DNA of 64,000 bases from CAZMZF01 sp964570765 (GTDB taxonomy: Bacteria > Zixibacteria > MSB-5A5 > RBG-16-43-9). Of the stretch, positions 32,686-41,848 are shown piece by piece. Position 1 is the first letter of the stretch. The number at the start of each line of letters is the position of its first letter. Where the stretch lies: assembly GCA_964570765.1 (NCBI GenBank), contig CAZMZF010000015.1:5469-69468 (forward strand), given 5' to 3'. The translations under genes and the position numbers were made by a program. A model generated the notes under the pieces. It made no database searches. It was not told the origin of the DNA and was given only the letters and a program-made list of their open reading frames with translations.

Positions 32686-35600
32686 ATGAAACTGCAGAAT
32701 TATATCCTAAGATTTTGTTTTCTTGTCTCTTTATTTCTTGCCATCGAGGTTGCTTGGAGCCAGAATATATCACAGGGTTTGGTTACCTATTACCCTTTTA
32801 ATGGGAATGCTAATGATGGTAGCGGAAATGGTTACAATGGAACAGTTTCAGGTTCGGTGCTCACGACAGACCGATTTGGCAATCCAAACCAAGCTTATGA
32901 GTTTGACGGAGTTGATGATTACATCACAATTCCAGGAACAGGTTCTTTGCATCTAACCACAGGTTTTAGCCTTGCCTGCTGGGCAAATTTCACAGATGAA
33001 GCGGATGGCTTTTTGGTTGGCAAGCATGTTTGGTCCGTTTTTACGGGTTATTTCATCGCTGTTACCAATCAACAGTTTGTTGGTTATGTGAATAGTGATA
33101 CTCGTTTGTATCCAGGAGATAACATCACCTACAATGATGGGAACTGGCATTTTGTCGTTTCCACCTATGATGGTTCTGTTCTCAGACTTTATGTTGACGC
33201 CATCTATAAGAATAGCCAGACCCGTGCATATACCAACACTAACACCGCTGATATTACAATTGGGGGGTTGCCTGGTCCTCATGGCAATTTTAAAGGCAAG
33301 ATTGATGAGGTTAGGATTTACAATAGGCCTTTGACGGTTTCAGAGATTCAAGAGCTATACAGCGGTCAGCCACCGCAAGCCGGGCTTGCTGCATTTTGGC
33401 CTTTGGATGAGCAATCAGGCACATTGGTTGCGGATGCATCCGGACACGGTCTCGCCGGAACAGCTAGCGGTGCTACTATCATTGATGGGGTCAAGGGGAA
33501 GGCAAGAAGTTTTAATGGGGTCAACAATTACATTGAAGTTCCAGATAATGACTTTTTGGATATCAATACTCAAATAACCTTAATGATGTGGGCAAAAATC
33601 GACCCAACGGCTACAGAGGGATTTTTGATTAGCAAGCGTATTCAAAATGACGTAAATTGTGACATAAATTACGACATTAAGTACGGCGGTAGTCCCGGAG
33701 GTGTTTATCTTGCTTTTCAGTTTGGTAGTGGGTGTGCAACCGGCAGTAATTATGCTTTAGCTAATGTTCCCAATCTAAACGACAACGAATGGCATCACTT
33801 GGCTGTTTCTTTTGTTTTTGGACAACCCTCTTCGGCACTATGGATGATTGATGGAGCAGGTCAGCCAGGAACATGGAGTCACTGGAATGGGTCATCAGGG
33901 GGAGGCGACCAAATACCGAACACTAATTCTTACAACCTAGAAATAGGTCGGCAGTTGTCCGCCTCGCCCGGCTACCACAAAGGAGCCGTTGACCAGATAA
34001 GGATATTTAATCGAGCATTAAGCGAAAATGAGATTCGGGATATATACAATGCTGAAAAGGAGCAACAGAATCTACCTGAGCTTGCCGTTTCAGATAAGTC
34101 TCACGATTTTGGTGAGGCGAGGATAGGCACAACGCAGGATTGGACGTTATTGGTAAGCAATACCGGGAACGCGACTTTAACGATCACTAGCATTTTATCT
34201 GACAACACCGTATTCACGGTTACTTCTCCCTCTTTTCCTAGTAGCATCCCGCCAGGTGGCAACCTGACTGTGAATGTGCAATTCAAGCCTGTCGAACAAA
34301 TCAGTTATAGCGGCAATCTATCAATCAACAGTAACGACCCAGATCAACCGGTCTTCCGAGCAGCTGTCTCAGGGATAGGTCAACTTCTTGACGGCATTGG
34401 TGGCATTGTCTACGATCCGAGTAGTCCATTGTTTGATCCTAATGATCTCGCCAAGTCGGGCATACCAGATGCGGAAGTTAAGATATATGTTTGCAGCGCA
34501 ATCGATTACATCTATAACGGCGATCTGCCAACAGTCCGCACCGATCACTCTGGTCGCTATCGTATTGACCTGTCAAATTGTGGTATTACATCAGAGCGAT
34601 TTCTTACTATTGAAGTCCATAGTAATAACTACAACCCGACCAGGATTCCCGACATATATCAACTTCAAACTAAATTCATCACTTTGAATATTGCTCTATC
34701 GAGCAACCAATTGGAATTAGCGAAGCCATACAAAACTACAGAAGGACATTTCTCGATTTCTTATGAGACTGCTGGACCAGACGAGTGTTTCGAATCAAAC
34801 ATGATGACTGCTTTTCAGATTCAAGAAAACGGTCTTTCAGTTTTTAAGAAGGCGCCAACAATGATCTTTGAACTTGGTCGTAGTCTCGAGTATGCGCTTA
34901 AGAAGTTCGTGGAATTTTGTTTTCTACAAATAGATGAAGGGCAGTATCCAATCACTGTAAAAGTAGAGGATGTTCCTGTGTTTTTCGGCCTGCAGCCTAG
35001 TGCTCACGGGAAATTCTCGCCTGGTCAAGCCGGTGCAATCTACATAAACGCAACAGAAGGCCACAGAACTGAACTACCAGCCACTGCCGCTACACAGTTT
35101 TACTACTGGCTAGGCACAGACGCTGCCCACGAACTCTTTCACCACGTTCAGTGGATCAGGATGGGACGTCCGATCTGCGATGACATTACCTTTCCTCTTC
35201 TCAAACCACGTAGCGTTATAGAAGGGACTGCTGTCTGGGTCGAGAACCTCGTCTTTCCGCCACACAGACCTTCTGTTGCTACGCCGTCGTATCTAACATG
35301 GACATCTCAAGTTTTTGAATCACCCTATCAGCACAGTGGGCTAGCCAGCGATTTATCTGGTAGTGAGCCATATCAAGGTCCACCTGCTTTTTGGACTTTC
35401 TTGAGCGAGCAGACAGGCGAAGTTGTCAATTTCAAAGACTTATTCGATTGTTCAAGAATCGCTTTTGGTCCGAGTATTATAAAGGATTTGCTTTATTCAG
35501 GCGCTGACCTGTCAGCACTTGACAAGGTAATACAAGAGCGATGGAAAGGAAATGAGACTCGTTATACCCTTTATTACCGATGGCAACTTGCTAATATTTT

Positions 35601-37524
35601 AAAGGACTATAGCTTCCAGACATCCGATGGACCAGACACCTTGAAAGTACTATATAGACAATATCGAACCGCTTCTGGTATATCCATTTATCGGCACTTC
35701 TACTACCCGGCTCTGATCATCCCTGATAACTGGAAATGCAATGCTAACTTGAATTCATACTACTATCTTGGTGAAACAAGCCCACTAAGGGATCTCTACA
35801 ATGAGTGCGCTGCTTACTTCCAAATTTCACCACAATCCGATGTCAAAGCTATTGCCCTTCAACCATTCTACGAGAGTAACATAGACTTGGATAATAACAA
35901 AGACATAATGCCATGTGATGTTGCCGTCTTCTGCATAAACACTGTGGGCCAGATTATCTCAAGTTCCCAGGACATCAAGCACTTCTCGTTACCTCAGGGT
36001 ACTGACAAACTCATTGTTATGCTGAGTAATACCAGCACGATTGCAGGAAAGTATAACAATGTTGGACTGGGAATCTTTGCGCACGATGGAACCAAGATCC
36101 CACATTTCGAAATTGGAGTGTTATGCCCAGTCCAACTCCAAGTCACATTACCTTCAGGCTTTCAGGTCTCCTCGGGTTCTCCGTCTCCCCCCAACACTTT
36201 CTTCATTAACGATATCCTGCAATCAGGTCGTTCAATTAAAGGGATATCATTTCTAGGACCAGAAGATGGCCTTTATCGGATCACTCTGTTGCCAGACTCT
36301 ACTAGTTCACCTTCCGATAGTTTCTCTTTGTATGCTCTTTTAGGCAACGACACAACATGGTTAGCAAAAGACGTACAGATCGGAGAAATATCAAACGAAG
36401 GATATGCCTTTTGCACTCTTCCTAGTGCTTCAGTCAGAGGACGCGTGAGGGAGGGTTCGACCTTTGGTTTAGCTGGTGTGACACTTGACGTCTATGATTC
36501 TGCCGGATCTTTATGGGGCTCATTGGTGACAGATGATACGGGTTATTACCATGTCGACAACATCCCCAACGGTAAGTATTCAATTGCGGTTGTTACTCCG
36601 CTTGGTTATCAGACAGACCAAGAGACAAAAGAGTTCACTATAAACCATGTGCCAGTGACAGTCAACTTTTCGCTTACGAAACTAGGAATCACTCCTCGAC
36701 CTCGTTCGCGAGCTTACTGGGCAGACCAGCTCACCAGAGCTCTTCAGAACAAACCACAAGATTATACTCTCAAAGACTTCTCTCGTTTCACAGGTCTTAT
36801 CAATGTTCACTTCAATCATAACCAGATTAATCCAGTTGATTTCTACTCTGTTCCACAACCAGCCAGCCAGTCTGATAGCTTAATGGTCTTGAAAAAACTC
36901 CTACTCATGTGTACGGGCGAAAAAGAACCATTTTTCAAACGGCTTGGCAAATCTGACTTGATGGCTCTGATGCTCAATGTTGTATCCGGGAAAATCAGCC
37001 AGACCCAAACAATATCAGCCGACGGCCGCACAGTGAGCCAGGCAATTACCTACTGCGATATGCTTGTGAATGATGAAATCGATTGTCCAAATACAATTCC
37101 AGGACATGGCATACAAGGATGCCGGTATGTTCTTGCAGACTTGATCCTTACTCTGGTCAACTTTGGACTCAAAGTGCCCAAGGACTTGATACCAGCTGAC
37201 GTGATTCAGATAGCTTACAAAATTCACAACAAAGAAACTCTTCCTACTGGATTTGCCCTAGAACAGAACTATCCCAACCCGTTCAATCCGAAGACTCAGA
37301 TTGACTATGCTCTGCCAAAGGATTGCAATGTCAAGGTGATGATTTACAATATCCTTGGTCAAAAAGTAATGATACTTGTGGATGAATTCCAAATAGCAGG
37401 ATTCAAGACGGTCGTTTGGGATGGAAAAGACGACCAAGGACAGAAGTGCGGTAGTGGTATTTACTTCTATAAAATTCAGGCTGGTGAATTCACCCAGGCT
37501 AAGAAGATGGTAATTGTCAAATAA
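32686..37524 (+). CDS. Giant secreted protein: two LamG domains, HYDIN/ASH domain, gluzincin-like peptidase region, C-terminal sorting domain
   Basis: 1612 residues. Signal peptide (FCFLVSLFLAIEVAWS), two LamG/concanavalin-like domains (about 30-230, 235-450; GLVTYYPFNGNANDGSG and GLAAFWPLDEQSGT start them), an ASH/HYDIN-type beta domain (about 465-565), a helical/beta region containing H815-E-L-F-H819 and then E846 in IEGTAVW, spacing like gluzincin zinc peptidases, a CarboxypepD_reg-like fold (about 1255-1325; VRGRVREGSTFGLAGVTLDV) and the C-terminal sorting domain (about 1520-1612; EQNYPNPFNPKTQI, GIYFYKIQAGEF). The peptidase reading is inference from the motif. It is probably exported and anchored outside the cell. 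SD GGAGG precedes ATG. Confidence 0.88.
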   Translation: MKLQNYILRFCFLVSLFLAIEVAWSQNISQGLVTYYPFNGNANDGSGNGYNGTVSGSVLTTDRFGNPNQAYEFDGVDDYITIPGTGSLHLTTGFSLACWANFTDEADGFLVGKHVWSVFTGYFIAVTNQQFVGYVNSDTRLYPGDNITYNDGNWHFVVSTYDGSVLRLYVDAIYKNSQTRAYTNTNTADITIGGLPGPHGNFKGKIDEVRIYNRPLTVSEIQELYSGQPPQAGLAAFWPLDEQSGTLVADASGHGLAGTASGATIIDGVKGKARSFNGVNNYIEVPDNDFLDINTQITLMMWAKIDPTATEGFLISKRIQNDVNCDINYDIKYGGSPGGVYLAFQFGSGCATGSNYALANVPNLNDNEWHHLAVSFVFGQPSSALWMIDGAGQPGTWSHWNGSSGGGDQIPNTNSYNLEIGRQLSASPGYHKGAVDQIRIFNRALSENEIRDIYNAEKEQQNLPELAVSDKSHDFGEARIGTTQDWTLLVSNTGNATLTITSILSDNTVFTVTSPSFPSSIPPGGNLTVNVQFKPVEQISYSGNLSINSNDPDQPVFRAAVSGIGQLLDGIGGIVYDPSSPLFDPNDLAKSGIPDAEVKIYVCSAIDYIYNGDLPTVRTDHSGRYRIDLSNCGITSERFLTIEVHSNNYNPTRIPDIYQLQTKFITLNIALSSNQLELAKPYKTTEGHFSISYETAGPDECFESNMMTAFQIQENGLSVFKKAPTMIFELGRSLEYALKKFVEFCFLQIDEGQYPITVKVEDVPVFFGLQPSAHGKFSPGQAGAIYINATEGHRTELPATAATQFYYWLGTDAAHELFHHVQWIRMGRPICDDITFPLLKPRSVIEGTAVWVENLVFPPHRPSVATPSYLTWTSQVFESPYQHSGLASDLSGSEPYQGPPAFWTFLSEQTGEVVNFKDLFDCSRIAFGPSIIKDLLYSGADLSALDKVIQERWKGNETRYTLYYRWQLANILKDYSFQTSDGPDTLKVLYRQYRTASGISIYRHFYYPALIIPDNWKCNANLNSYYYLGETSPLRDLYNECAAYFQISPQSDVKAIALQPFYESNIDLDNNKDIMPCDVAVFCINTVGQIISSSQDIKHFSLPQGTDKLIVMLSNTSTIAGKYNNVGLGIFAHDGTKIPHFEIGVLCPVQLQVTLPSGFQVSSGSPSPPNTFFINDILQSGRSIKGISFLGPEDGLYRITLLPDSTSSPSDSFSLYALLGNDTTWLAKDVQIGEISNEGYAFCTLPSASVRGRVREGSTFGLAGVTLDVYDSAGSLWGSLVTDDTGYYHVDNIPNGKYSIAVVTPLGYQTDQETKEFTINHVPVTVNFSLTKLGITPRPRSRAYWADQLTRALQNKPQDYTLKDFSRFTGLINVHFNHNQINPVDFYSVPQPASQSDSLMVLKKLLLMCTGEKEPFFKRLGKSDLMALMLNVVSGKISQTQTISADGRTVSQAITYCDMLVNDEIDCPNTIPGHGIQGCRYVLADLILTLVNFGLKVPKDLIPADVIQIAYKIHNKETLPTGFALEQNYPNPFNPKTQIDYALPKDCNVKVMIYNILGQKVMILVDEFQIAGFKTVVWDGKDDQGQKCGSGIYFYKIQAGEFTQAKKMVIVK

Positions 37525-37790
37525 GAGAAGAGCAATTCACAGCTGATTAAAAGATTAAGAAGATGTTTATAATGTAACCGTCAGCTTAATCATAGCAATC
37601 AGTTGTGAGGTAATCAAACATAGGGACAGAACACTGTTCTGTCCCTACAGACAAAAAAGTCAGACACAAAGGTCGGACGCTACGAACTGCACTTGCGGGG
37701 GCGTAAAGCAATATGCCTCTACAGTATCCTAATCTTGTATAATAAAAAAGGGCAGGACGATGTCCTGCCCATACAGTAAAAAATTTAATC
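37525..37790. other. Gene-free spacer with palindromes
   Basis: A GGGACAG-type palindrome (37621-37647) and GGGCAGGACGATGTCCTGCCC-like hairpin (37750-37770, 9-bp stem) are the clear features. No gene seen. Confidence 0.6.
37621..37647. repeat. GGGACAG..CTGTCCC palindromic repeat (copy 2)
   Basis: TAGGGACAGAAC / GTTCTGTCCCTA around a 3-nt centre: near-perfect hairpin, same family as 32121, 49527, 55043 and 55591. Confidence 0.8.
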
Positions 37791-37925
37791 TTATTTCAGC
37801 TTAAAGGTTTTCCACTGGCTATACCATTTTTGCTCGTTAAGGTCAACTACCCTGAATCCTAAGTTATGCCTGGTCTTTTGATACTTTCTTCCTGGATTAC
37901 CTAATCCTACTACCAATCTCACCAT
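37791..37925 (-). pseudogene. Truncated duplicate of the pth 5' end
   Basis: Begins ATG GTG AGA like pth and reads MVRLVVGLGNPGRKYQKTRH then NLGFRVVDL, nearly identical to the first 28 residues of Pth at 31380-31958. It then leaves the family (NEQKWYSQWKTFKLK) and stops. The flank before the ATG is also similar to the pth leader, so the copy is about 120 bp in the same orientation. A non-functional remnant. Confidence 0.85.
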
Positions 37926-38391
37926 TCCGCTTCTCGGACACAAAATCTAACCTAAAAACACAGAGAGCTCTGAAAAACTCCTATTACGGGGCTGTCCGCC
38001 TCAGGCGGACGCCTACGAGAAAAGAGGGTATTGATTTTCCTCGTAGGTCGGGCACCCTTGCTCGACTTCAAAACCATTTCATGAATACAAAATCCAAACT
38101 GAAAATACAAAGAGAGCTCTGAAAAAGTTGGATTTGCAGGGCTGGGAGCCCTGCCTACGAGTCATAACCCATTGATATTTCGTAGGGTGGGCACCCTTGC
38201 CCGCTTTATTTTAACACTTTTTCAGAGACCAAACAAAAAAATAAAATAGAATTTAAAAAGGATTTGTCAAGGAAAAATGTGAGGTATCTGAAAATCAAAA
38301 AAATTAATTCAGGCAAACATAATAGTTCGCATTCCAAGACTTATACCTAAATCCCATTCAAAAACTAATTTTTGAACCTTCCTAAAACCCC
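37926..38391. other. Gene-free region with repeated sequences upstream of recG
   Basis: About 465 bp. The AAACTGAAAATACAAA block that flanks pth recurs at 37940-37975 and 38085-38120. GTCCGCC..GGCGGAC sits at 37994-38010, and related GGTCGGGCACCC segments lie near 38045 and 38185. No gene recognised. Confidence 0.6.
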
Positions 38392-38420
38392 TTGACAGAA
38401 TTGAGTTAAAAGATTAATAT
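38392..38420 (+). promoter_or_regulatory. Probable promoter of recG
   Basis: TTGACA (38392-38397), 17 bp, TAATAT (38415-38420); a TATAAT also begins at 38418 but at 20-bp spacing. Start codon follows at 38461. Confidence 0.6.
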
Positions 38421-38460
38421 AATTTTCAAAAGTTAAATTTTCTTTCTTCAGGAGTACGTT

Positions 38461-40617
38461 TTGGCAACTGCTTTGTCAGTTAACCCTCAATCCGCTTCTG
38501 GCGGACTTAGTCGAATCGACCTTCAAAGTCCGATACAGTATTTGAAAGGGATAGGTCCAACTAAAGCGAAAGCGTTAGACTCCATGGGCATAAAAACAGT
38601 GGAAGACCTTCTTTATCATATCCCTCGCAGATACTTAGACCGGAGCACCTTTACCCCCATAAGTCAGCTTCAGGTCAACTCTAAGGTAACAGTTATGGGA
38701 ACGGTTGAGTCCTATGGTATAAAAAGATGGAGAAAACCCCAATATTGGGTGATCATAAGAGAAGGGAAAGGTTTTCTAAAACTGGTCTGGTTTTCTGGAA
38801 TCAAATATATTCAGCACCGTTTCAAAGAAGGAGATACAGTCATTGCCTCAGGGGAGGTGAGGGATTTCTATGGACTGCAAATGCCCCATCCGGAATTTGA
38901 GATAATCTCCGGTCCTGTGGATCCAAATTCGGAAAAAGGGGAGAAGTTGATCCACACCGGTAGAGTTATCCCCTTATATCCATCAACTTCTGAGTTAAAG
39001 AATCTTTACTTAGACAGTCGTGGCTTTCGTCGAACCATAAGCTTCATTCTGGAAAATCTTCAACCTCAGGTTCAGGAAACCCTTCCTTTAAAGGTCAGAG
39101 AAGAGCTTGAGCTTCCCTCTTTGGATTGGTCAATGAAAAATATCCATTTTCCAGCTTCTTTAGAGGAGGCTAAAAAGGCGAGGAAAAGGTTAGCTTTTGA
39201 AGAGCTTTTCTATTTGGAGCTTCTTTTAGCCTTGAGGAAAAAAAGGTTAGAAATAAAAGAGGAGGGAATAGTTTTTCAAAGACCTGGAGAATTGGTGAAA
39301 AAATTTATACAAAACTTACCCTTTGAATTGACCTTAGCTCAGAGGAAGGTTTTAAATGAGGTCTATCAGGATGTTTCCTCAGGGAAAGCTATGCACCGGC
39401 TTTTGCAGGGGGATGTTGGTTCAGGAAAGACCGTCGTAGCACTTCTTACTATGTTGATGGCAGTGGAGAACGGTTATCAAACAGCCATAATGGCACCAAC
39501 TGAGGTTTTAGCTGAACAGCATTATCTGAGCCTTAGTTTCTTTTTAGAATCTTTAAAGATAAAACCACTCCTTTTAACCAGTTCGGTAAAAACCGGAGAA
39601 AGGAAAAAGATCTTAGAGAAGATCTCCTCCGGGGAGGCAAAGATCATAATAGGCACCCATTCCCTTATTCAAAAAGAGGTAAGTTTCAACAAGTTGGGTC
39701 TGGCGGTTATAGATGAGCAGCATCGTTTTGGAGTTTTGCAGAGATTAAGCTTAAAGCTTAAAGGTAAATCACCTCACCTTTTGGTTATGACTGCCACCCC
39801 TATTCCTCGCACCTTAGCCCTGACAGTATATGGTGATCTGGATGTTTCGGTAATTGACCAGATGCCTCCAGGCAGGAAAGAGATTGAGACCAGGCTTTTA
39901 GAGGAGAATTCCTCAGAAAAGGGTTATCTTTTTTTAGAGGAGGAGCTTAAAAAAGGAAGACAGGCTTATACCGTTTACCCTTTGATCGAGGAATCAGAAA
40001 AAGCTGATTTAAAAGCGGCAACTGAGGGGTATCAATTTCTTAAAGAGAAAGTTTTTTCTCATAGACAAATAGCTTTGCTCCACGGCAGGATAAAAAGAGA
40101 AGAGCGCGAAAAGATAATGAAAGATTTTCGCTCAAAGAAATTTGATATTTTAGTTTGCACTACGGTGATCGAGGTGGGATTGGATGTGCCTAATTCTACG
40201 CTGATGTTAATTGAGCATGCGGAGAGGTTTGGGCTTTCCCAGCTTCATCAGCTCAGGGGCAGAATCGGCAGAGGGGAGGAACAATCCTATTGTATATTAA
40301 AGTTCTCTCCTACGATTTCTGAGGAGGCGAAAAAAAGACTACAGATTTTATCCTCCACCACAGACGGATTTAGAATCTCAGAAGCGGATCTTAAATTGAG
40401 AGGTCCAGGGGAGTTCTTCGGCACCAGACAGCACGGATTGCCAGATCTAAAGATCGCAGATTTAACTGAGGATTTAGGGTTACTATACAAAGCTCGGGAT
40501 TGGGCTTTCCGGATAGTGCAGGAGGATCCAAACTTAAGCTCAAAGGATAATCTATGTTTGAGGAGTAAGTTTATCAAAAGATATAAAGATAAATTCAAGC
40601 TGGCGGATATAGGATAA
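38461..40617 (+). CDS. recG: ATP-dependent DNA helicase RecG
   Basis: 718 residues. N-terminal wedge with an OB fold (PIQYLKGIGPTKAKALDSMGI), helicase core with Walker A QGDVGSGKT (316-324), DEQH (418-421), TATPIPRTLAL, and motif VI QLRGRIGRG. It remodels stalled forks and Holliday junctions. The start is TTG with AGGAG 6 nt upstream. Residues 8-16 (NPQSASGGL) are encoded by the TCCGC..GCGGA palindrome at 38491-38505, so the element has been incorporated into the N terminus. No partner operon on the upstream side. Confidence 0.96.
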   Translation: MATALSVNPQSASGGLSRIDLQSPIQYLKGIGPTKAKALDSMGIKTVEDLLYHIPRRYLDRSTFTPISQLQVNSKVTVMGTVESYGIKRWRKPQYWVIIREGKGFLKLVWFSGIKYIQHRFKEGDTVIASGEVRDFYGLQMPHPEFEIISGPVDPNSEKGEKLIHTGRVIPLYPSTSELKNLYLDSRGFRRTISFILENLQPQVQETLPLKVREELELPSLDWSMKNIHFPASLEEAKKARKRLAFEELFYLELLLALRKKRLEIKEEGIVFQRPGELVKKFIQNLPFELTLAQRKVLNEVYQDVSSGKAMHRLLQGDVGSGKTVVALLTMLMAVENGYQTAIMAPTEVLAEQHYLSLSFFLESLKIKPLLLTSSVKTGERKKILEKISSGEAKIIIGTHSLIQKEVSFNKLGLAVIDEQHRFGVLQRLSLKLKGKSPHLLVMTATPIPRTLALTVYGDLDVSVIDQMPPGRKEIETRLLEENSSEKGYLFLEEELKKGRQAYTVYPLIEESEKADLKAATEGYQFLKEKVFSHRQIALLHGRIKREEREKIMKDFRSKKFDILVCTTVIEVGLDVPNSTLMLIEHAERFGLSQLHQLRGRIGRGEEQSYCILKFSPTISEEAKKRLQILSSTTDGFRISEADLKLRGPGEFFGTRQHGLPDLKIADLTEDLGLLYKARDWAFRIVQEDPNLSSKDNLCLRSKFIKRYKDKFKLADIG
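38491..38505. repeat. TCCGC..GCGGA palindrome inside recG
   Basis: TCCGC TTCTG GCGGA, in frame within the first 16 codons. Member of the family at 11349, 28391, 37994, 49657 and 63054. Confidence 0.75.
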
Positions 40618-40666
40618 ATTTTATATATTTTTCCAAAAAATGGATCCGTAGGAAAAGAGAGGAATT

Positions 40667-41224
40667 ATGAAATCGCTGTTTGTATCTAAAGAGGTAAAGT
40701 TCACCGGGGAACAGCTTTGTTCCCATTGGGCTTATACTAATTTTGACCTTTTAGGTGATAGTATCCTAAGCTTTATCGGTCCCTGTGAACTGGAGGAGAA
40801 ATATTTAGTAGGTATTGATCACTATAAGAAGAAAACCCGGATAAGAAGTGAGAAGATGCTGCATTTTGTTGTCGAACATTTCGATTTAGACTTAGAGAAG
40901 GCAATCTTGAAACAGAAGCTTATAGTATCGATCCTCAAGGATAAACTTAATCACCGGCTGAAAGGGGATATTTTGCAGAGATGGGGAGATGACATCTTCG
41001 ATGGAGATGCCAAGCTTACTATCTCCACAGTTACCCGGACAAAGGTTTCCACCAAGATCCATCTGGCAATTAATATCTCCAGCCGTAACACCCCGGTTAA
41101 GACGAAGGGATTAGAAGATTATGGCTTAGATCCTGTGGAGATAGCTCAGGTGGTTATGAATCAATATCGTTTAGACATCAGGAGGGTTTCTGAAAGGCTG
41201 GTTAAAACCAGGAGTATGGAGTAA
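40667..41224 (+). CDS. DUF366 family protein
   Basis: 185 residues matching DUF366: KFTGEQLCSHWAYTNFDLLGDSILSFIGPC at the start, IRSEKMLHFVVEHFD in the middle, VTRTKVSTKIHLAINISS later. The function of the family is not established to my knowledge. It lies 49 bp after recG with a new ribosome site (AGAGAGGA). Probably the same transcript. Confidence 0.82.
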   Translation: MKSLFVSKEVKFTGEQLCSHWAYTNFDLLGDSILSFIGPCELEEKYLVGIDHYKKKTRIRSEKMLHFVVEHFDLDLEKAILKQKLIVSILKDKLNHRLKGDILQRWGDDIFDGDAKLTISTVTRTKVSTKIHLAINISSRNTPVKTKGLEDYGLDPVEIAQVVMNQYRLDIRRVSERLVKTRSME

Positions 41225-41266
41225 GAAAATTAATTTAGTCTTAACTTTTAAGAAATAGAGGTCTAA

Positions 41267-41461
41267 ATGAGCATAACAGATAAAATTGAAGAGCTTTTAG
41301 AAGATGCAACCAGGTTAGAGAAGGGAATTAAAAAATTGCTCTCTGAGTCAAAAGACTATGATCTTAACCGACTTTTGAAGAAAGTGGATGCGGAGATAAT
41401 GGACTTACAGCATAGTTTAGATGTTGCCTATAAATTTGCTCAGGAGATGCAAAAGAATTGA
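41267..41461 (+). CDS. Small helical protein, possible coiled coil
   Basis: 64 residues, all helical by composition (ITDKIEELLEDATRLEKGIKKLLSESKDYDLNRLLKK, DLQHSLDVAYKF). No family recognised. Spacing of 42 bp upstream and 30 bp downstream, with genes in the same direction, suggests an operon from DUF366 to DUF1844. Could be a partner of the next gene. Confidence 0.7.
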   Translation: MSITDKIEELLEDATRLEKGIKKLLSESKDYDLNRLLKKVDAEIMDLQHSLDVAYKFAQEMQKN

Positions 41462-41491
41462 TAATCAAATCATATATCAAGATAGGTAGGT

Positions 41492-41827
41492 ATGAACGAA
41501 GAAGATAAAACTCAGAACAAAGAGGAGCTTTTTTTCCATTTAGTTTTTATGTTTCAAACCGCAGCTCTACAGCAGATGGGAAAGCTGATTAACCCACTAA
41601 CCAAACAGGTAGAGAGAAACCTGGAACAGGCTAAATACTCAATAGATATTTTAGAATTACTTCAAGAAAAAACCAAGGGTAATCTTACCGAGGAGGAGAA
41701 AAAATATTTAGATAATGTTTTATTTGACCTGAGGATGAATTATTTAGAGGAGCTGAAAAAAGAAGAAGGGATAACTAAAGAGGAAAAGAAACCTTCCGAA
41801 TCCTCTGAGGCGGAGGAAAAAGAATAA
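41492..41827 (+). CDS. DUF1844 family protein
   Basis: 111 residues with the family marks FMFQTAALQQMGKLINPLT and ERNLEQAKYSIDILELLQEKTKGNLTEEEKKYLDNVLFDLRM. Small helical protein of unknown function, found in several bacterial phyla. Tail is acidic and probably disordered. Confidence 0.88.
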   Translation: MNEEDKTQNKEELFFHLVFMFQTAALQQMGKLINPLTKQVERNLEQAKYSIDILELLQEKTKGNLTEEEKKYLDNVLFDLRMNYLEELKKEEGITKEEKKPSESSEAEEKE

Positions 41828-41848
41828 TTTTAACCTTTTAATTTATCT

